Assembly (NCBI GenBank): GCA_000226015.1
Contig: JH152664.1
Span: 195,540 to 230,968, forward strand
Reading direction: 5' to 3'
Source of the DNA: Mnemiopsis leidyi
Lineage: Eukaryota > Ctenophora > Tentaculata > Lobata > Bolinopsidae
DNA length: 35,429 nucleotides
Under the pieces are notes generated by a model that saw only the letters and a program-made list of their open reading frames with translations, was not told where the DNA came from and ran no database searches. Positions 1-10,972 of this stretch are shown here, piece by piece. The position numbers were made by a program, and so were the translations under genes. The number at the start of each line of letters is the position of its first letter. The first letter of the stretch is position 1.

Positions 1-2886
1 ATGCTGCTATTCTTCTCCCTGATCACAACTCCAGGCTTTTATTTGGCCACATTTACAGGCCATTGTAACCACAGCCCAAAATCTCAGAGACGGTTCAATT
101 ATTTAGTAAAAGACAAAGATAGAGGGGAGAGAAAGAGATGGAGCGCCTTAGCTATTTTATAATAAAGAAATTCTTTTCCAAAATTGTGTCACACATGACA
201 TATTTTTATCACAACTCCCAATCTTAAAATGATTACAATAAACAGAATTTTCAAATAATAATTCAGTTATCTAATGGGTTCCCGTCGTCCTGCTCCACAA
301 CATCGTCGCTGGGGCTAAATATCTGGTATACAGTGATCTGGGGCACGATGTTCTGGGGTAGGACATCGGCCACCGATCTAATGTTGCACTAAAGATTGGA
401 CTGCACGGAACCCCTTAGCTTCTATTCCTTGCTAAACATGCCGTACAGAGAGGATTTCCACCAGTCCTGACACCAAAGTTGAATGCTGATGATTTAACTT
501 AACACTCCGCTTCTCTTCAAAACAATTTTTTGGAACAATGTAAACAATGGTAAAAGTCAAAAATCAACAGAAAACAATACCAACCTAAACTAATTTATAC
601 TGATGCTTCATGAAATAATAACAGTGCAGTTAATACCAAAATAACAGATAAAATAATTTGATAAAGTAATTTTCACAAAAACTTAGTCGTACTCAATTTG
701 ACACAAACACCTGAATTTAGCGAAATTTCAATGAGTTAACTTCATATTTTTAGTTTTTGCGCGATCTTTATGACCAGCTTAAAAAATCCGCTGCAATTAA
801 GTTTAATTAAAGCATAATCTGAAGTATAATCTGAATGCTATTAAGGTGCTTTTGTCAAGTATTGAAGATGGCAAACTTTAGCTGAGACAAACAAACTTGT
901 TGCAGCAAGTTGGCAAGCGCCCAGACTCCAGAACATCGTGTAACTTGCTCGTCGTATGGCCCTCGGGACACTGTCGTGAGTGTTTGTCAGCGCCCTGATG
1001 TCTTGTCACATTATAATTAGTACCAGTAAGATTACTGAACTAGTTAGAGGAATTTTCTTAACCTTCTATATTACAACTGTTGATTGAACAAATAAAACTG
1101 ATTTCATTCACAAAATAAAGATGTTATTTTCATGTTGGTTATAAACTTACTATTTTACTAGATCTAGGGTGCTCGAAAAGAAGCAATTTACACTGATAAC
1201 ACAGCTAAGATTTTCCCAGAAAGGCGCTTTCTGTTCACTGAAGGGACAAGCGCAACTGTAAGAATAAAACAACCTACAAAATATCCTAAAATTCTTTAGT
1301 CTCTACGATTACTGTTACTAAAAAATGTGTGATGAGACGAAGTAGAATACGATATTGAGATACAGTTTAAGCTATAGTTAGCTGGTAGCAGATCATTGTT
1401 AGTGATTTCAACTTTTAAAAATTCCATTCCTGGCACAATTGTGGCTGGGATTTCAGGAAGTCTCCAGCAGCTGCGCCAATCCCATAAACAAACTCTCGAC
1501 TCTGTGCAGAATCGCAGTTTTTGTTGGGAATCGCAGCTTTTCCTAGAAACTTTCCCCCGTTCTTCACAACCAGAAAGTTTCCCTCAACTGAAAGTTCCAG
1601 AGACACGGGGAGACGATCACTTGCTGTAAAAGGGACTGGGGCACAGAAACGTATCCAAGGAAAGGTTGAATCAGGGATGTTCTGCAATATTTATGCTTAA
1701 AATGGATTATAAAGTTTTGTACTTTAATATAATTGTTGTAGTTCAATAGAAACTACAGTTAAATTTTTAAGTTTCATTTCAAGATTTGGACTAGTCAAGT
1801 CATTCTTCTTTCTACAAAATGAAGCTGTTTATCAAGCTGCCCACGTACATACAATAAATCAACCAACCTCAGAGCAATCATCCGTACTATCGTCCTGGCA
1901 ACCCCCCAAAGGGGAGCTCGAAAAACAGGTCCAGTGTTCCCTCGTCACCGATAGCAGGGGCGTAGTTGACAGTCAAATATATCTTCATGATGATATCCTC
2001 ATTTTCCGAGAAGATATTGACAGGGTCATATAATAATTTGTCAATATTTTTGGCACCTTGTAAAGTTTTGTTAGAAATTGGAGTGTTCTGAATGATAAAA
2101 GAAATCGAAAGTCGTCTATTATGGTTAATTCGGTTTCGGTTCTGGGCTCTATTATCGTTATGGGCCGATCTAATATTAAGGTACTTAACCAAAATTTAGG
2201 CAATCAAACCTTAGAAGAAACCGATCGCTATTTACGATCGCTGCAAAACCAGATGGCTATAGATTCTATATAAGAGCTTAATAGATAAGTTACCTGGTCT
2301 GATTCCGCTTGGTTTGACTCCGTAGGTTGGAAAGAAAATGATGGTATCACTCTTCCTAGTTAAATCCACCCTCATTTTGCTGCCCGATCTCAGCTTTTTA
2401 CACTTCAGTTGCTCGCTCTCTACCAACAGTGTCACCACAAGAAGTATTGCAATTGTTCGAGTTAACATTTCACTGATTACTAATTCACTATTACAGCGGT
2501 AAATATGCTGGCAATGATAGATATATGAGTGACCATTCGGCACTCTACTTTGCAAAAATTTATCACGAAAAATCTGCACTGTGCAACTTTTATGAAAACG
2601 ATTGCTTCCTTAGCGTGAAAATATGGAGACATGGTGCATTCACTAAACAATATAAATATAAATCTGCGATGTACAACTTTCATTAAACCTATAGCTGTAT
2701 AGCTTCTGTACTGTAGCAAGACAATATGGGGACATGGAGAATTCAGTATTCACCAAACAACATAAACGGTCGCACCTAATGATATGGGACAAACAAATGA
2801 GAACTAAATAATTCACTCGGAATCTATCCTCATAGACTGCCGCCTACTTGGAATAAAGAAATATTTCTAAAATGTTACAAATGAAG
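1..2886. repeat. Left copy (A) of a ~2.9-kb direct tandem duplication
   Basis: The first bases of the window (atgctgctattcttctccct) recur at 2887 with few changes, and collinear similarity continues to the end of the unit. Copy A may begin left of the window. It contains a minus-strand secreted-protein gene (exons 2294-2468, 1868-2056, 1415-1681). It lacks two things found in copy B: the 109-bp local duplication and the ~0.3-kb insertion. Coding parts are more similar between copies than introns, which fits divergence after duplication. Confidence 0.9.
1415..2468 (-). pseudogene. Copy A of the secreted-protein gene, frameshifted in exon 2
   Basis: Exons correspond to copy B: 2294-2468, 1868-2056 and 1415-1681. 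Exon 1 keeps the signal peptide and differs by scattered substitutions (for example TIAILL versus TLAIFL). Exon 2 has six C at 1902-1907 on the plus strand where copy B has five (4701-4705). The extra base shifts the frame and gives an early stop right after ELPFGGLPGR, removing two cysteines and the whole last exon. The last exon itself is otherwise open and nearly identical to copy B. It could be a recent pseudogene, an allele, or a homopolymer sequencing error. Confidence 0.6.
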
Positions 2887-3230
2887 ATGCTGCTATTCTA
2901 CTCTCTGATCACCACTCCAGGCTTTTTATTTGGCAACATTTACAGGCCATTGTAACCACAGCCCAAAATCTCGGAGCGGTTCAATTATTTAGTGAAAGAC
3001 AAAGATAGGGAGGGGGAGAGAAATAGTTGGAGCGCCTTAGCTATTTTATAATAAAGAAACCCTTTGCCAAAATTGTGTCACACATGACATATTTTTATCA
3101 CAACTCCCAATCTTAAAATGATAACAATAAGCAGAATTTTCAAATAATAATTCAGTTATCTCATGGGTTCCCGTCGTCCTGCCCCAGAACATCGTGCCCT
3201 ACACCTTTTTTCCCAAAGATTTCGCCCCAG

Positions 3231-3290
3231 CGACCCTAACTATAACCCTAACCCTTATCGTAACCCTTATCGTAACTCTAACGAAGTTGT
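3231..3290. repeat. Short degenerate CCCTAA-like stretch
   Basis: Several CCCTAAC and CCCTTATCGTAAC units occur in a row. It resembles the animal TTAGGG telomere repeat only loosely and is too short and degenerate to call interstitial telomere with confidence. Copy A lacks it. Confidence 0.4.
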
Positions 3291-3658
3291 CTGTTGTGGA
3301 TCAGGACGTCACTGGTAAAAGTCAAAAGTTCAACAGAAAATAATACCAACCTAAACTAATCTATACTGAGCTGCTTCATGAGATAATAACAATGCAATTT
3401 AACAAAATAACAGATACAAAATTGATAATGCAAATGTAATCTTCACAGAAAACTTAGTTGTACTTAGACACAAACACCTGATTTTAACAATCTTTATGAC
3501 CAGATTTTAAAAAACGCTGCAATTGTAGTATAATTTTAAGGCTATAAAGGTGCTTTTGCCAAGTAATGAAAATGGAGAACTTTGGCTGAGAAAAAAAACT
3601 TGTTGCAGCAAGTTGGCAAGCGCCCAGAGAGGAAGTGTAACTTGCTTGTCGTAGTGCC

Positions 3659-3876
3659 CTCGGGACACTGACGCAAATGTTTGTCAGCGCCCTGATGTCT
3701 TGCTACATTATAAATAGTACCAGTAAGATTACTGAACTAGTTGGGGGAATTCTCTAAACTTTCCGCACTCGGGACACTGACGCAAATGTTTGTCAGCGCC
3801 CTGATGTCTTGCCACATTATAAATAGTACCAGTAAGATTACTGAACTAGTTGGGGGAATTAGCTAAACCTTTTATA
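3659..3876. repeat. 109-bp local direct duplication in copy B
   Basis: The segment starting ctcgggacactgacgcaaat at 3659 is repeated at 3768 (offset 109), running through gaactagttgggggaatt in both. Copy A has it once (from about 960), so the event followed the larger duplication. Confidence 0.85.
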
Positions 3877-4223
3877 TTGCGACTGTTGAATGAACAAATA
3901 AAACTGATTTCATTCACAAAATAAAGGTGTTATTATCATTTTGGTTATAAACTTACTATTTTACTAGATCTAGGGTGCTCAAAAAGAAGCAATTTACCCT
4001 GATAACACTGCTTAGATTTTCCCAAAAAGGCGCTTTCTGTTCACGGAAAGGACTAGCGCAACTCTTAGAAGAAAACAACCTATAAAATAACTTAAAATTC
4101 TCTAGTCTCTACGATTACTATTACTAAAATATGTGTGATGAGACGAAATAGAATACAATATAATTAAGATACAGTTTAAGCTCTAGTTAACTAGTAGCAG
4201 TTCATTGTTCATGATTTCAACTT

Positions 4224-5287
4224 TTAAAAATTCCATTCTTGGCACAATTGTGGCTGGAATTTCCGGAAGTCTCCAACAGCTGCGCCAATCCCATAAATGA
4301 ACTCTCGACTCTCCTCAGAATCACAGTTTTTGTTGGGAATCGCAGCTTTTCCTAGAAACTTCCCCCCGTTATTCACAACCAGAAAGTTTCCTTCAACTGA
4401 AAGTTCCAGAGACACGGGGAGACGATCACTTGCTGTAAAAGGGACTGGGGCACAGAAACGTATCCAAGGAAAGGTTGAATCAGGGATGTTCTGCAAAATT
4501 TATGTTTATAGGATTATAAAGTTTTGTACTTCAATATAATTGTTGTAGTTCAGTAGAAAGTACAGTTACATATTTTAATTTCATTTCGACTAGTCAAATC
4601 ATTCTTCTTTCTATCCAATAAAGCAGTTTATCAAGCTGCCCACGTACATACAATAAATCAACCAACCTCAGAGCAATCATCCGTACTATCGTCCTGGCAA
4701 CCCCCAAAGGGGAGCTCGAAAAACAGGTCCAGTGTTCCCTCGTCACCGATAGCAGGGGCGTAGTTGACAGTCAAATATATCTTCATGATGATATCCTCAT
4801 TTTCCGAGAAGATATTGACAGGGTCATATAATAACTTGTCGATATTTTTGGCACCTTGTAAAGTTTTGTTAGAAATTGGAGTGTTCTGAATGATAAAAGA
4901 TATCGAAAATCTTCTATTATGGTTACTTCAGTTTCGGTTATGGACTCTATTATCGTTATGGGCCGATCTTATGTTAAGGTACTTAACCAAAATTTAGGCA
5001 ATCAAAACTTATAAGAAACCGATCCCTATTTATTAGAAGAAGGTTGCTTTTAACGATCACCGCAAAACCAGATGGCTATAAATTCTATATTAAAGCTTCA
5101 TAAATAAGTAACCTGGTCTGATCCCGCTTGGTTTGACTCCATAGGTAGGGAAAAAAATGATGGTGTTACTCTCCCTAGTAAGGTCCACCCTCATTTTGCT
5201 GCCCGATCTCAGCTTTTTGCAAAGCAGATGCTTGCTCTCTACCAACAGTGTCACCACAAGAAATATTGCAAGTGTTCGAGTCAACAT
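4224..5287 (-). CDS. Small secreted cysteine-containing protein, copy B (3 exons)
   Basis: Proposed exons on the minus strand: 5113-5287 (start ATG, MLTRT; hydrophobic signal-peptide-like segment to about residue 17), 4667-4854, and 4224-4490 ending in a stop. Phases agree (1, then 0) and the model gives about 209 residues. Six cysteines lie after the signal peptide: one near its end, two in a GGCQDD..DDC stretch, and three in the last exon (RFCAP, NKNCD, QLCQE). That would allow three disulfides. The protein looks rich in beta-strands. I do not recognise the family, and it should not be assigned a function. The exon 1 donor (GTTACT) is weak and the exon 2 acceptor is pyrimidine-poor, although a good branch-like TTCTAAC lies just upstream. 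The start is supported because both copies conserve it. Confidence 0.6.
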
Positions 5288-5323
5288 TTCACTAATTCAT
5301 TATTATAGCGGTAAATTTGCTGG

Positions 5324-5642
5324 GGGTTTCCAAATGATGACGATTGATGACAAGGGGGGTTTGTCCTATGATGATGTCATCCACAATTTTTAGGATTTAT
5401 AGTATTTTTTTGAAAAATTTTGATTTCTTTTAGTTTTAAAAAAATTTATGTGAATTTTTCAAAATGAGAAGGAAATTTTCAAATAAAAATTCTGAATCAG
5501 AAATCTGGCGGAAAACTGTGTTTTCACTGACTTAGTATAAAATTATCAAAAATGGCTGCAAATTAAAATGATGAATTATGACAAAGGGGGAGGGGGTAAA
5601 AATTACCGAAAATTTGCTGACGTCATATGTGAACGACCCCTT
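5324..5642. mobile_element. ~0.3-kb insertion present only in duplication copy B
   Basis: Copy A reads gctggcaatgatag at about 2508-2521. Copy B has the same flanks split by about 318 bp. On the minus strand the insert begins AGGGGTCGTTCACATATGAC and contains G-rich and AT-rich parts but no coding sequence. I see no convincing target duplication or long terminal inverted repeat. The empty site in copy A is the main evidence that it is mobile or deleted. Confidence 0.6.
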
Positions 5643-6124
5643 ATGATAGGTATATGAGTAGATATTTGGCACTCTGTCCGGCAAAATGTTTTCGCTATAA
5701 ATCTGCGATGTGCAACTTTTATGAAAACTATTGCTTCTGTAACATGAAAATATGGGAACATGAAGAATTCACCAAACAACATAAACGGTCTTACATCATG
5801 ATATAGGGGTACACAAATACAGAACGAAATAATTTACTCTGAATAGACTGCTGCCTGAGCGGTGTTTACAGTCATATCAACACAGTTTACAGTCATATCA
5901 ACACGGAAATATAATTTCCTGGTATTTCAGTGTGATTATTATGTTGTACACCGGAACGGGATTACCATTTTAACAACCTGTGTCCCTTGTTCGAGTCTAC
6001 TCAGAAACACAAGAAATGTTGATCAATCTGAAACTTAATTGAAAAAGACAAACTTCTAAGCAAAAAGTTCCTAATAGTTGCGAGCGTTTAAGGCTGGTTT
6101 GTATCCTATTATAATTATCGAGAG

Positions 6125-6392
6125 GTAAAGGGTAACAAATCTATGATGTTTGAACTAATATACGAATTACGAAACACAACATGAACAAGAACTAAAGGGC
6201 AACAAATCTATGATTTTTGAACTAATATACTAATTACGAAACACAAACATGAACAAGAACTAAAGGGTAACAAATCTATGATTTTTGAACTAATATACTA
6301 ATTACAAAACACAACATGAACAAGAACTAAAGGGTAACAAATCTATGATTTTTGAACTAATATACGAATTACGAAACACAACATGAACGGGA
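6125..6392. repeat. Minisatellite, ~67-bp unit, four copies
   Basis: Four head-to-tail copies contain aaatctatgatttttgaact and aacacaacatgaac, differing by a few substitutions and single-base indels. No coding frame runs through them. Confidence 0.9.
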
Positions 6393-6395
6393 ACT

Positions 6396-9117
6396 ATGTT
6401 CGCTTTGTCCCATGATGCATTTCAGACAGATGCGATTGGTTAAATTTCATCGAGTGGTAAATAATTTGCTAGTTTATCAGTGTCTGTCTCCTCGCTCCAT
6501 TAAGAGTCAAAGGCCCTTTGAAAGGCCCTTCCGCATCTTAAACCCATCCTTCATGAGAATATGCAATTATCGGTATTTTCTTCTTTGAGACACCGTCTTT
6601 CGCGAATTTTCCATTTTCATATGTAGATATATTTATATATTTATATATGACCACGCTTTATAAGTAATAAGATAGCTGTGACACATGATATTTCAGTTCA
6701 ATTATATTCCATGACGCTACCTCTGTAAGTCTATGTGATGAGGTCTGAAACAAAGCCCAGGGTCGTCTAGAAATGGAGCTATGACCAATACAAGCACTTG
6801 TTCGTGGAATGATGCCTTAGTTGAATTACAAAGCAAGATATAATCATCGTCATGATAGTGTTTCAATTCTGAACTTCGCTGGCAAACAATTTTCTAGGAA
6901 TTTTCTATTGTCAGATGAGAAGCATCGTCGGGCCGTTTACATGTCACATATATTGTATAGCTGAAATCAAGGTGTTATTATATGTGAAATGTAAACTGTT
7001 ATAAATATAATGTTATAGGCTAAGGGGAACGACTTTTCAAATGATCACGCAACAGTCACCACTAAAGAGAAAAGGTTTCTTTGGCGACGATTGTGTTATT
7101 CAAGGTGCATTAATAATATAGTGTGGTAATAAAAATTAAGCTTTTGGGTCCATTTCTCCTAAATCTAATTTTTGTCGTTTAATTTGTATTTATAGTGTGT
7201 TCTTACACAATCATTAGCATGTAACTTATACTCCTGAAGCCTCATGCTACACCTTATTTAGGAGATCAAAATTCGATGAACTTGTATAACCGTTTGCATA
7301 AATATAGATAATCATTTTATCGAATTATTTAACCTTTCAATAATTGTTTTATTTATAAGCATGTTTATAGAGGACTTATTTATCAACGTTATTCATAATT
7401 AAACTATTTTTAATTAAACAATTGTTTAAAAGTTAAGGCAACTGTTAGTCAGATAACCGATAACAAAGAATCAAATATTTGTGTCACAATAGAAAAGAGG
7501 GACAACAAACAATCGAAATTCTTATGTGGATTTCTCATCTTGAGCTTATCATATTTTATCGGACGAATTTAATGGAGTTACCTTCTTAAACTGATTTTAT
7601 TAGACATCACTCGGAAATTCTAATGTTGGTTATTTAAGGATTTGAAGAGAGAGTAAGATTATAGTAGAAAAGGAAAGGGTCTGAGACGTCTATGATAACT
7701 GCCTGGAGGAGGTGGTTTTCATTGCAAAATGCCCGTTACTTGGGTACATTATTCCATGGATTTATAGCCAACTCTCTAGTCTCATTGACATTCTCTACCG
7801 GATCACATTAGGGCAGCAAGGAGGGTTGAGTCACGGTTGTCCTGCAAAAAACGGTGAGTTTTATTCCATTCATGGAAAAATTTGTTTGAACTGATTTTTT
7901 GAATCGATTGATTTCAAAAAAAGATACTTGTATCGTAGATCAAATTTATTTTCCGACCTTATATTAATTACCGGGGTTTTTCACACATGTCAATTATCGC
8001 GTGGTATATCACGTGAAAGATCACGTGGTTTTTGATAATACTGGGTCCGCTAATGTCCCGATTAAGACAGCGGTGAATGTCAGCAGAACATTACCTACTT
8101 GAACATGACGCAAATATCCAACTTACTCCTCCTGTAACACACACAAAACATTAATTATTACTGCACCTGCTTCTGAGGTTGTGTCTCGGTTGTTAGAGTG
8201 CCATCCTGCCGTTGCCATGGTAACATGGCACTCTTAGTTACGGTGCGTTACTGACAAATAATCGTGTATAACTGTTTCCAGTGCAGGCTGAGATGGCTAG
8301 GTGGGTCTTATGTGTCTCTGTACTATTGCCTATTGGCAAGTTAGATTGACATAACGGATAACCTTACCAAGTCAAAGCTCCTTATTATTAATTATTGTCT
8401 TGAATCGTAACAAAATCGGCACCATGCGGTAATTTAAGATTTGGAAGCCGCAACTCAAAATTTTGTGACACTAATTGCGCTCTGCACATGCCAGCCGCGC
8501 GCGCGCGCCGGCGATCGATCGATTTTAAATCAAACGCGACGATAGAGCGGTTTTTTAAGAGACACCACAAATTTCGACCAATGAACGTGCTTTCTGATTC
8601 CAGGTGCATTAGCAAAACCTACTGAAGTTGCGCTGGGAAGATCTAGCTTAAACTTATACGTTCAAATTAAGACATATATATATAAATATGAATCAAAGCT
8701 CTAAGAAATAGTTAATAGATAGTTAATAAAAAACATCTCTGTTGATCTTTCTCAAAACAAAATCACGCAATTTGCAAGCTTCCCCAGTGAGCTCTATCCT
8801 GAGCAATTAACGTTAAATATTTGAAATTCATTCAACGAAAAAAATCAGTGAGAAAAGGTTTGACTGCGGTTGTCCACGTCACTCTTGCAACTGTGTTGAC
8901 AGCAAAGATAAGCTACGAATAGGCTGGACCATCTGTAGGCCCACGCAGTACATGACCTAGCATTCTCCACCGACTATGAGCCACTCGCACTGACAATGGC
9001 AGCGTTAATACAAGTTTTTGTTGGAAATGTGGTGGGGATACTTGTAATTCAAAATTGATCGTAGACAGGAAAACTGTAGTGCTGCAATCTAGTCTGTGGA
9101 CAGGCTCAAACATTTCT
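6396..9117. other. Gene-free stretch
   Basis: No convincing coding region, tRNA or rRNA seen on either strand. The short open frames lack family similarity, and I saw no coherent splice pattern. Notable points are an RFX X-box-like site in a hairpin (8195-8234) and a GC/CG-rich patch with repeated gatc at about 8493-8524. Confidence 0.6.
8195..8234. promoter_or_regulatory. RFX X-box-like palindrome inside a 10-bp stem hairpin
   Basis: GTTGCCATGGTAAC at 8211-8224 matches the RFX X-box consensus (two GTNRCC-type half-sites in opposite orientation). It lies between inverted arms AGAGTGCCAT (8195-8204) and ATGGCACTCT (8225-8234). RFX factors commonly control ciliary genes in animals. No gene start is visible next to it, so its target is unknown. 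Confidence 0.45.
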
Positions 9118-9181
9118 TTGTCGCGGTGATACCCGACTCACGCAGCTAAAGCTGAACGGTAGACGGATATCATCTCGTCAA
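9118..9181 (-). mobile_element. Short dispersed transposon (TTGACGAG family), copy 1
   Basis: 64-bp copy with ends TTGTCGCGG and CTCGTCAA, the reverse orientation of the copies at 16468 and 32220. Flanks AACATTTCT (9109-9117) and ATCATTTCT (9181-9189) match at 8 of 9 bases, a likely target-site duplication. It has no coding capacity. Confidence 0.7.
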
Positions 9182-10203
9182 TCATTTCTATTTCGTCAGA
9201 ATGCTGAAATCGAATCCTGTCATAGAAGGGAAGTTTAATGGTCCAACTTAAGTTATTTATTTTGTTGAATGAACATCAAAACACCATTTTGAACAACTCT
9301 GAAAATAACTGGTTTCACGATTTGAACAGCAATAAAGATGAATAAAGAAACGCTCTGCATCAGTACAAATACTCACATATAGGTATCTACCAAACTTCAA
9401 AGAACTTTCAGCGAAAACAAACGCAAGTCATAAAAAGCTAGCGCGACGAATTAAAACTTTGTTAATGCCAGGAAAACAAATTAACGTATCATTAAAAGCA
9501 GTGAAAGCACCTTTAAACTTGACTACCTTGGGTAACCTAGCATATGATATAATTGTTATGTGTCTCGCATATTAATAAATCAGATGAGTTTCGTCCTGTA
9601 AAAATTATTTAAAAATGAAAAGCTGCCTTCAAACGGCAACAGAAAACGTCCCATCTGTTACTGACGTCACTATATTGGATGATGTCACTTTCTTTGATAC
9701 TTCAATAAGGCGAGTAATGGTTAGTCCCTCGGCCTCTAGATCTGAATAATAAGTAGAATTAGATACAAAAATACTGAAGGGTAAATATGGCAACATATAA
9801 AATGTTTCTCCGTTTTTAGGACTGCAAAAGGTACCAGAGGTCAAAATTCTGGAATAACTTTACAAATACTCAAAAAATAAAGTGAATAATTCAATCGCTG
9901 AAAAAAATATACTGGATGAGTTAAGTTGTTTAAAGATAGTGTCGCTTTTCTTTTTTATTCTTTTCTATTTTTCCATTTTTTGTAGTTCAACGCTCTTTTT
10001 GACCATCTTTTACATATTTTTTTCCTTTTTCTTTTTTATGAATTGTTTTTTGTTGAACTTCTCTTTTGACATTAACTAAAAGTGACGTGATTCACTACTC
10101 ACGGTTACCATGGAAACAGACTCAATCTAGTAAAGAGCTCGGCTGCTGCGTCTAGATCAAGCCTTGAATTCGTAATCAGGGTTATCATTTAATTCAAAAT
10201 TGC
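9182..10203. other. Gene-free stretch
   Basis: AT-rich sequence with a T-rich tract (about 9948-10058) and no credible exon on either strand. A second X-box-like site, GTTACCATGGAAAC, is at 10104-10117; one half-site is imperfect. Confidence 0.55.
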
Positions 10204-10470
10204 AATTGATAATATATCCCAATGACAACAGTATCCCCATGTCAATAGTATCCCCATGACAACAGAATCCCCAGGCCATGTCAACAGTATACCCATAACA
10301 AAATCCCCATGGCAACAGTATCCCTATGACAACAATATCCCGATGACAACACAGTATCCCCATGACAACAGTATCCCCATGAGAACAGTATCCCCATGAC
10401 AACAGTATCCCCATGACAACAATATCCCAAGGCAACAGTATCCCTATGACAACCATTTCTCCATGTCACA
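10204..10470. repeat. Minisatellite, 16-18-bp unit (tatccccatgacaacag)
   Basis: About fifteen imperfect copies of a unit like tatccccatgacaacag, with insertions such as ggccatgtcaacag. Long open frames across it on the minus strand arise only from the repeat. Confidence 0.9.
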
Positions 10471-10972
10471 GTTCCAAGATCCTCCCACTAAACCCCGATG
10501 TCCTACAATATTATGACGCTATTGTCAATAGCTATTGTCAATAGCCTATTGATTCTACCTGTTGAACCTTTTTGATAGTTGAGAAAAATGCATAGTCATA
10601 ATTATTTGATGGTATTTAATTTTTGATTTTAATTAAGATAACCGCCTTAGAAGTTTCTAATTCGAAAGTTAAGACTGGAGCACGCCTAAATTGAATCATC
10701 ATAAATGTTCTAAGTAGATAGATTTTCCAGTCAATACTCCTATAATCACAATTCACAGTGGAAGGGACAATTATCACTTCTGATATGCCAGAGCTAGTAG
10801 ACCTTATATCGAACGAAAGGCAAATCGCATCTAGTAAGGTTGAACGGCATGCATAAGAGGAAACGAGACAAGGTAAGAAACCTAAGAGAATGAAGACCTC
10901 TGTGTCATTGAAGTTCTCATCATCGAACTTACTTGGAAATAGAGTACATACTCACACGCCCTTATCCCGGTA
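10471..10972. other. Stretch downstream of the last visible PABPN1 exon
   Basis: I could not identify a terminal PABPN1 exon here, although exon 5 ends at a strong donor and one is expected. The direct repeat tgtcaatagctattgtcaatag lies near 10526-10548. Nothing else is seen. Confidence 0.4.

Larger units (their letters stand above)
2887..5854. repeat. Right copy (B) of the ~2.9-kb direct tandem duplication
   Basis: This copy is collinear with 1-2886 up to about 5854, near gactgctgcctg, where similarity to copy A ends. Copy B carries the intact version of the secreted-protein gene. It also has an internal 109-bp direct duplication (3659-3767 and 3768-3876), a degenerate CCCTAA-like stretch at 3231-3290, and an insertion at about 5324-5642 absent from copy A. 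Confidence 0.9.

Noticed and set aside
1887..2203. Extension of exon 2 upstream of 2056 in two frames (DRPITIIE frame and IRSAHND frame)
   Set aside because: This stretch differs far more between copies A and B than the exons do, and one frame has a stop in copy B; treated as intron.
10157..10469. Minus-strand frames with GDTVVMGILL-like repeats
   Set aside because: Produced entirely by the 16-18-bp minisatellite; no splice sites or start context.
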